From: Tupaia tana
Lineage: Eukaryota > Chordata > Mammalia > Scandentia > Tupaiidae
Length of the DNA stretch: 64,000 bases
Direction: 5' to 3'
NCBI GenBank assembly: GCA_026018925.1
Contig: JAKSZU010000018.1
Span: 4,372,920-4,436,919 of the forward strand
Under the pieces are notes generated by a model. It did not search any database. It had not been told where the DNA came from and saw nothing but the letters and a program-made list of their open reading frames with translations. How positions within the stretch are numbered: position 1 is the first letter of the stretch; each line of letters begins with the position of its first letter. The position numbers and the translations under genes are program-made. Shown here in pieces: positions 57,801-64,000 of this stretch.

Positions 57801-60800
57801 CATCGGTGTGTGATAAACAAATTGTGATCTGTTCGTACAGTGGAATATCACACAGCAAAAACAGGCAGAAACGACGACGCGTACAGTGGGGGACCCTACC
57901 GAGCAGTGTGCCACGTGCAGGAGCCAGGGACGACCGTGGGGGGGTTATCGGTGGCCTGTTCCTGTGGGGGTGGGCAGGAGGCAGGAGTTGGCCGGGATGG
58001 GGTGGGAACTGCCCAGGGTCTGGAGATGTGTCGTGTGTTGACAGGGCGTGGGTGCCCGTGTCTGTCGTGGGCCCCTCCACGGAGACGATAAGACTCTGCC
58101 TTTCCTCATACGGACCTTGCACGAGCAGCCGCGGGGTTAACGAGGGTGCTGCCAGGCTGTCTGGGAAACGAGCTGTCCAAGGAACCCGAGAATTAAGGCG
58201 GAGCGATGCTGGGGGCCTGGGGAGGCGGGTACCACTGTGACAAGGTGAGGGCAGCGACCTCGTCCTGGAGACTGCAAGCTGGCACATGCGGGCGTGTCCA
58301 CACGTTTGGGAAAACACGTGAGCCATGCGGGGGGAGGGCAGGGGGAACGGCCACCACCGCTCGAGCACTGCTGTGGAGCCGGCCTCCGCACCAGGCGTGC
58401 CAGCTGCTGCCTCCCACCTGATGTGAACGCCCCATAAGGGGGCAGCGCCACCCCGCCTCGCAGACAGAGAGACAGAGTTGGGGTGCCTCACACCGCACCG
58501 TAGGTGAAGGGCAGAGATAAAGCTGAACCCCGGCATGCCTGCTCCACCGTGGGTCCCTAACCACCACATCCACTGCCTCCACCCACAACCCAGGTGATTT
58601 TAGGAGGCTGCTTTGGACTCTGGGTTTCTGATGCCCTTCTGTCCCAAGGGGCAGAGTGGTATTAGAACCCCAGGTTCACAGACTCAGGCCAGAGAGGCCA
58701 TCAGGGTGTCCCTGCTCTATAGCTCTGGTTTGAGGGCAGGGGAAGGACGTGGAGGCCCTCAGGCCATGGACAACTGCCAGCTGGGGGGGCTTGGGTGTTG
58801 GTGGGGTGCCCCAACTCCATGTCCTGCCCTGCAGGTCTCCTTGGTCTTCCTGATCAGCGGGCTGGTCGTCCTGGGCTATGCAGCCTCTGTCAGCGGCCAG
58901 GTCACCTACCAAGGCGTGGTCAGGGGGCTGTGTGGCCCCAGCCTCGGGAAGCTCTGCGAGGCCTGCTTTGTCACCAGTCTGCTCATGATCTCCGTGGCCT
59001 TCCTCAGGGTGATCGGGGACCAGCTGGAGAAGTGTGAGTACCTTTGCTGGGTTTGGTGGCCTCTAGGACTCCCACCTTAACACGGGTAGGGTGCTGGAGG
59101 GGACAGCAGAGGCCAAACCCAGGCCCAAGCTCCTAACACAGGGTGGAAGGGACTCAGAATTGGTAACCCCAGCTGAGCGGGGTTTCACAGACGAGAACGT
59201 GGAGCCAGCTATGAGAAGCCCCTATTGTGAGTAACCATTAATACTTCTAACCTGGGACTGGCTGAGGCTCTCAGCCCCCGCACTGCCTTGGCCCCTAATA
59301 CCCCACTAAGACTTTCCCTCTAGATGCTGCTTTGGCTGCATCTTACCAATTTTAATATGTTCTATTTTTGTTCCCAATACCTGCTAATTTTTGCTGTGGT
59401 TTTTATCTTTAATTTGTGGCTTGTTCACAGTTGTGTTGTTTAATTTCGAATGGCTTGGGGGTCCCTTCTTGGTTTCTACTGTAACTGCATCATGGCCAGA
59501 AAATGTAGTCTGTAATTTCAGGCTTTGGAGAGCTGTTGAGGCTTGTGCTGAGGCCCGGCGAGTGGTCTGCCTTGTCGATCATTCCACGCAACTTACAGGG
59601 TGTGTCTGTGGTTGTTGGTGCAGCGTGCCAGAATCGACCATTAGGTCACGGCGCTCACCGGCTTTGCTCAGATCTTTGGGGGTGTCTGATCTAAACATTT
59701 CTAGGACAGGTGTTACAGTCTCTGGCTATGACTGCAAATTCTATATTCTATTACTTCTTTTAATTCTGCAATCTTGGCTTTATATTTTTGTTCTGTGATT
59801 AGATACATCTTTTATTTATTTTTTAATTCCCAGTGGACTTGTGTGCTAATGGAGAGAAAGACACCCCTCTCCCGTCCTGCCACAGTGGGGCATGGTCACG
59901 TTCATGCTGAGGCCTCTTTTCTTCCATTTCTTCATCTTACTGGGATTTGCACACATGCACGTGAGCCCAGTGTTTCAAGTCATAGGAGCTGGGATGCCAA
60001 CCATGGTCGGCCACGTGGGATCCGGCTTTCTGTGCACAGAAAATGCCCTGGGTGCGTCTTTCTCCTCCTCCCTGGCATCGAAGCTGCCTCCTCTGCTGTG
60101 GGCCAGCCAGCCCTGCCCCTTGATGGCACGTGGCCGCTAGTTCTGATGTCCTCTGCACTTGCATCCTCACTGTGGCTTCGCTTTTAAAATGCATTGCTCA
60201 TAAGCAGCATATGGTCGGGTATTGCTTTTTATCCACTTTAATGACTGTAGACTTTTAATTGGCGCGTTTAGACTTGTTTTTCAGTGTATTTATTTCTTTC
60301 AAGAGCAGGAGGGAGAGAGGGAAGGGTCGGAGAAGGGGGACATGCTCCTCCAGCAGGGCACACATGTGCGTGCCTGGCACGTACAAGGGGACCTCAGGAC
60401 ATGGCCCAGAACCTCCCTCTGCGTGGCAGGCCGACAGTGTGTAGACGTCTGCTCGGAATGTCAGGGTCGGACTGGGTCCACCACTCGCTATCGTCGGCTC
60501 TGTCTCTTGACCCACAAGTGGGAGGCTCCGGCTGTGGGGTGCTGGGGAAGCCTGCTGCTGCCATGTCTCAGGAAGCACTGTCTCACACCAGACTGCCCAT
60601 GGTGGGGACAGCGGCCCGTTTCGGTTCCACCTTGTCCAGACAGGATGTGTTCCAAGCCCCCATGGATTCCTGCAACTGCAGGTAGTCCCGGGCCTGTGTA
60701 CCGCTGGGTTGTGTTACCAATGAGCCAGATGGCTACAAGACGCCTGGTAGGTGGGCAGTGTCCACTGCATGGATTTCAGGGACGAAGAGGTGATTCGTGT

Positions 60801-63800
60801 CCAGAGCAAGTGGGAGCTGACCGGCGTGAGACGGAGATTTTGCCAAGCCACTCGCCTTTACTATTTAATATTTTGGTTGACCATCAGAAAATGAAGCTGC
60901 AGAAAGTAAAACCTCAGGAAAAGGGGGATTCCTGTGTGTCTGAACCTCCTGGTGGGTTAATGGGCTCATAACCACGCAGCCCTCCGGGCAAGGAGAGTTG
61001 ACCGTCAGTGGCAGTGCCTGTGGGCTGCGGTGTGACTGTGCTGAGAAACGCTCCGAGGCTCAGCAGAAGAGCATTCCACCTGCTCAGGACTCTGGTTAGG
61101 GCATGCGAACCCGATTCGGGGTGGGTTGACTGGGTGCTGAGGACAGCGCCCATGTTTCTGGGTACATACTGGGGAGGTGTCTTTGTGTAGGGTAAGCCCA
61201 GGCTTTCTCGGGAGGGGCACTGACTAGGTGTTAGAGCCCTGGGGGGAGTCATTGCATGGACCGGGTACAGATGACCACATGCCATTGGAGCCAAGGACTT
61301 CAGGGGATGTCCTGGGGGTTTGGGGGTAGGAAGGAGCCGGTGCAGCCTTGGTGTCAGAGCTGAGCTTTCCTAGCTGCAGGGACATGGAGGGATCGAAAGG
61401 CCCACGCCCCTTCCTATACCTGTGGCAGTCTAAACCCAGCCGAGACCTTCGGGCACCCTCTGGTGGTGGTGTGTGGTCTCCTGGTATCGGTGGCCCAGCA
61501 CGCATGCTCTGCCCTTTCCTGCGCCGCCTCTGCACAGTGACCTGCTGCAGAGCCCTCCCCGGTGTCATCTCAGCAGAGCCCAGCTGTCCTCGGGGGCCTT
61601 TATCTGTGCATGCGGGCTTTGTCATGAACTCGATGAGGACAAGGAAGGGTTTACGTTATGGCTGTGCTGGCCCCACGGTGCAAGCCGTCCCTCCCTTCTC
61701 GGCTCACCCCACCAGTGGGTGAGGGCTGCCTCCCCAGCTGGGACCCAGTAGCTCCAGCCTCGAGCACCTTGCCGGCCCCTCGCTGTCCCACCCTCTCTTC
61801 GTTGCTGCTAGGTGGCAGGCCGACAGTGTAGACGTCTACTTGGAATGTCGGGGTTGGGTCGGGTCTACCACTTGCTGTCGCTGGCCCTCTCTGTCTCTTG
61901 ACCCACGAGGTGCCTGCCTCACTGTGCCAGGACAGAAATGGTCCAGGTCTTCCAGTGCTTCCTCCTCCGAGAAGTCCACGGGGCTGGCGCCCCTGCCCTG
62001 GAATTACATGGGCTCTGGGATGGCTGTCCGGTGGTGTGGCATATGGGACACGGTGCCAGTTCTGGGCCTGGTCTTTAAGAGGCTAGACGCTTCTACTTTG
62101 GGCTATAGGGGAGGGGGGCCCAGCTGCCATGGACAACTTAGGCTAGCCAGCTGGAGGGCCCACGTGGAGAGAGCTGAGCCTGCTGGGTGGGCCCAGGTGT
62201 GGGGGTGTGGAGGGCCCTGCAGACCACCCACCACCAGCCAGACACCCCGAGGTGGCTCCGTCAGATCCGTGTGGAGCAGGGTCCGGCTCGGCCTGCCCTG
62301 AGGCTTCTCCTACGCCCCGTGGCACACACACCACACACCACACACATGGCTTAGAGCCACCAAGTTGGGGCCTAGTTTACTTTGTGGCTGCGACAGGGTA
62401 TAGCAGTGGATGCAGCCGAGGTCCCCAGCATCGTGGCCAAACATCCACGCCAGGCCCTGTGTGACCTCAGACCCCCCGAGCTCCCCGCCGTCTTCCCCAG
62501 CATGTACGCGCTCCCAGGCAGGCGGCCCGGTCGCTGCTAGATCCTGGCCCTTAGCAGGGCACCGGAGCTCGGAGGGGCTCAGGGAACGTTCGTCGCACAC
62601 GTTTGTGTGACAGGATCTCTTTCTTTATAAGGACACAAGACCAGTCCCCATCTGTCTTGCCATCTCAATCCTAGGCTCACGGGGCCAACCCAGCAGCCAT
62701 GGTGAGCCCCGCTGAGGGTCCCAGAGCCAGGCAGCACCCACTGCAGAGCTCAGCCCCGTCCTGTCTCCCGCAGTGTGCGACTCGCTCCTCCCCGGCGCCC
62801 CGGCCCCGCAGCCCTGGTACGCCGACCAGCGCTTCACCCTGCCCCTGCTGTCTGCTCTGGTCATCCTGCCCCTGTCCGCCCCGCGTGAGATCGCCTTCCA
62901 GAAGTACACCAGGTGGGTGTGGGCGCTTCCTGGCAGGGCTGCTGGCTGGGCCCTGTCTCGGTGGGCGTTTAGGCTGGGGTTCCTGCTCACCCGGGGGAGG
63001 GGCTGCTGGGTCTTCCCAACTGAAGAAGGAAGAACAATAAAAATGGCACAAGTGACGTGTAAACACGATAGAAAGTGGGGGTGAGCCCTGAGGAAAGGCA
63101 GGGCCGTGTCATGCTCCTTGGTCCCGCAACGTGCGTTTTACGTGTGCAGGGACAGGGACGAGAGAGACACAGACTTCACTTTTTAGGTTCATTTGTTTCT
63201 TCCTTGAGCAAGAGAGACAGAGTGCGAGACAGAGACAGGTCCCCCGCAGGGTCCCCTCACGGAGATCCGCTCCCGGCCTCAGGCGGGGCGAGGGCACGTC
63301 TGGACGAGAACGGGCCTTCCCTTGTGGGTCCGCCTCGCGGGGTGCGTCCTGCTGCGCCAGCAGGCCCCGGTCACAGCCTCCCCTCAGTTCCTCATTCGTA
63401 GTCCCGGCTTTATGCACTCCTTGGCAAAACTGGAGCCTGGCGAGCGGCCCCTCAGCCTGCCCGCCTCCCCTTGTACCCCGTCTCGAACCCCCGCGCCCCA
63501 CCGTGCGATGCTCCCACACCAGGGCCCTCGCCTCCTGTCAGCCCAGGGGCCAGCCGGCGGGAAGTTGCGGGTCTCTTCCCCGAGGGTGCTGGGAGCACTG
63601 GGGCCTGTCCGACCTGGAGCCTGGGAGCACTGGGGCCTGCCGGGGCCATTGTCCAGACCAGGAACCCGAGGCTTAGGGGAAGGAGCTGGCCCACGCCTCG
63701 GGGAGACCCGCTGTCCTGCGTGGACCGCACATGTCACCCCAAGGCCACTGACCCGCCGCCTCCCTGTGCTAGCGCCCTGGGCACACTGGCCGCCTGCTAC

Positions 63801-63874
63801 CTGGCCCTGGCCATCACCGCGCAGTACTACCTCTGGCCCCAGGGCCTCACCCACGAGCCCCGTGAGTCACTGAG
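54632..63874 (+). CDS. SLC38A8: SLC38A8, putative sodium-coupled neutral amino acid transporter (exons 1-4, partial at right edge)
   Basis: A member of the SLC38 family (amino acid/auxin permease fold, normally 11 membrane segments, about 435 residues in human). From established knowledge, human loss-of-function variants cause foveal hypoplasia with optic-nerve misrouting, and the protein is found in retina. Four exons give 209 codons and 2 nt in one open frame, so the gene continues beyond the window. The start at 54632 has a strong context (GCC ATG G). Visible parts: short N-terminal tail to about residue 25; membrane segment 1 with the family signature GAGLLNFPW; segment 2 ([15 protein letters not shown]); segment 3 ([14 protein letters not shown]); segment 4 ([12 protein letters not shown]); and segment 5 ([20 protein letters not shown]). 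All junctions are GT-AG and in phase. Confidence 0.96.
55010..55693. repeat. 39-bp minisatellite, about 18 units, SLC38A8 intron 1
   Basis: TCTGCAG (once TCTTCAG) recurs at 55031, 55064, 55103, 55142, 55175, 55208, 55247, 55285, 55324, 55363, 55408, 55447, 55486, 55525, 55570, 55609, 55648 and 55687. Spacings are 39, 33 or 45 bp, with one of 38. Units contain G-rich GGGCGTGGGC(G)GGG on the + strand. The spacing series 45-39-39-39 occurs twice (55363-55525 and 55525-55687), a 162-bp higher-order unit. Confidence 0.95.
57485..57725 (-). repeat. tRNA-derived SINE, long type, old
   Basis: TTAGCTATAGGGCACGTGGA, GGGGGGCGGCCATGCCTCAC and a head ending TGCCACCAGCTAGC. Confidence 0.7.
57775..57885 (+). 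mobile_element. Possible LINE-1 3' fragment, sense
   Basis: TACAGTGGAATATCACACAG and the following A-rich piece recall the L1 3' region. Weak, recognised by eye. Confidence 0.4.
58420..58578 (+). repeat. MIR-like ancient SINE
   Basis: GGTGCCTCACACCGCACCG, then AGGGCAGAGATAAAGCTGAA, a sense MIR order just before the SLC38A8 exon 2 region. Confidence 0.5.
58835..59033 (+). CDS. SLC38A8: SLC38A8 exon 2 (residues 64-130)
   Basis: It covers segment 2, the conserved [11 protein letters not shown] loop and segment 3. It ends GAG AAG T before GTGAGT; the T joins TG of exon 3 to make Leu130. Intron 2 (3740 bp) contains an antisense LINE-1 remnant and a dispersed repeat pair. Confidence 0.95.
59335..59800 (-). 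mobile_element. Antisense LINE-1 fragment, old
   Basis: TGTTGTTTAATTTCGAATGG, GCATCATGGCCAGAAAATGT and GAGCTGTTGAGGCTTGTGCT follow the reverse complement of LINE-1. Degraded. Confidence 0.6.
59805..60025 (-). repeat. tRNA-derived SINE, old
   Basis: TTTATTTATTTTTTAATTCC tail, CAGTGGGGCATGGTCACG and a head fragment CGGCCACGTGGGATCCGGC. Confidence 0.5.
60425..61906. repeat. Dispersed ~90-bp repeat pair in SLC38A8 intron 2
   Basis: 60425-60515 and 61814-61906 share GGCAGGCCGACAGTG at one end and TGTCTCTTGACCCAC at the other. Between them the copies align almost throughout, with mostly C/T and G/A differences and two small length changes. The DNA between and around the copies is not shared. The element is unidentified. 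Confidence 0.8.
62774..62912 (+). CDS. SLC38A8: SLC38A8 exon 3 (residues 130-176)
   Basis: It encodes the extracellular loop [20 protein letters not shown] and segment 4, followed by the family-typical [10 protein letters not shown]. The acceptor is TCCCGCAG and the donor is AG/GTGGGT. Intron 3 is 860 bp with a MIR-like segment near its end. Confidence 0.95.
63640..63712 (+). repeat. Possible MIR fragment
   Basis: GACCAGGAACCCGAGGCTTA followed by GGAAGGAGCTGGCCCACGCC. Short and weak. Confidence 0.35.
63773..63874 (+). CDS. SLC38A8: SLC38A8 exon 4 (residues 176-210)
   Basis: It encodes segment 5 and the following loop ([15 protein letters not shown]). The donor is AG/GTGAGT at 63875. No further exon is seen in the last 126 bases. 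Confidence 0.93.
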
Positions 63875-64000
63875 GTGAGTCTCTGGGAATGGCTTCTAAG
63901 GGTTGGGATGGGGGAGGCAGAGAGAGGGGGCTCCGGGGGAGCTTTGGAGGAGGAGCCCCTCGAACCCGCTTGGCGCGGAGCCCTGGGTCCTGCCTACGAC

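Overview
This is mammalian nuclear DNA carrying two protein genes on the + strand: nearly all of MBTPS1 (site-1 protease, S1P/SKI-1), followed by the first half of SLC38A8 (a sodium-coupled amino-acid transporter family member). The same neighbours lie in the same order and orientation on human chromosome 16q (established knowledge). The 22 coding exons of MBTPS1 can be placed to the base. Spliced together they total 3159 nt, or 1052 codons plus a stop, which is exactly the human length. The catalytic Asp218, His249, Asn338 and Ser414, the autoprocessing sites, the N-glycosylation sites and the C-terminal membrane anchor are all present. The first four coding exons of SLC38A8 (209 codons and 2 nt, about half of a protein of roughly 435 residues) run to the right edge.

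The likely organism is a euarchontan mammal, most probably a treeshrew (Tupaia); a colugo is the main alternative. Three signs point this way. First, the introns are packed with a tRNA-headed SINE of about 255 bp that I do not recognise from primates, rodents, carnivores or ungulates; it fits the abundant treeshrew Tu-III type. Second, a shorter relative of 150-180 bp shares the same head. Third, 7SL/Alu-like monomers and one tRNA-7SL composite are present, a type confined to Euarchontoglires. The species call is inference and needs a repeat-library search.

Layout: 1-854, end of MBTPS1 intron 1 (the promoter and exon 1 are outside the window). 855-1171, leader part of exon 2 with several upstream ATGs. 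1172-46873, MBTPS1 coding exons 2-23. 46874 to about 47520, 3' UTR with AATAAA at 47496. About 47521-54631, intergenic DNA with SINEs, an antisense LINE-1 3' end, L2 and MIR remnants. 54632-63874, SLC38A8 exons 1-4.

The two genes do not work together biochemically. S1P is a Golgi protease that activates SREBPs, ATF6 and related precursors, while SLC38A8 is a plasma-membrane transporter family member needed for foveal and optic-nerve development in humans.

The most notable local signal is a 45-bp triplication across the 3' end of MBTPS1 exon 17. It gives three same-phase 5' splice sites and so could yield proteins 0, 15 or 30 residues longer. The second is a 39-bp minisatellite with a 162-bp higher-order period at the start of SLC38A8 intron 1. 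I found no CRISPR array, operon, phage or other unusual gene system.
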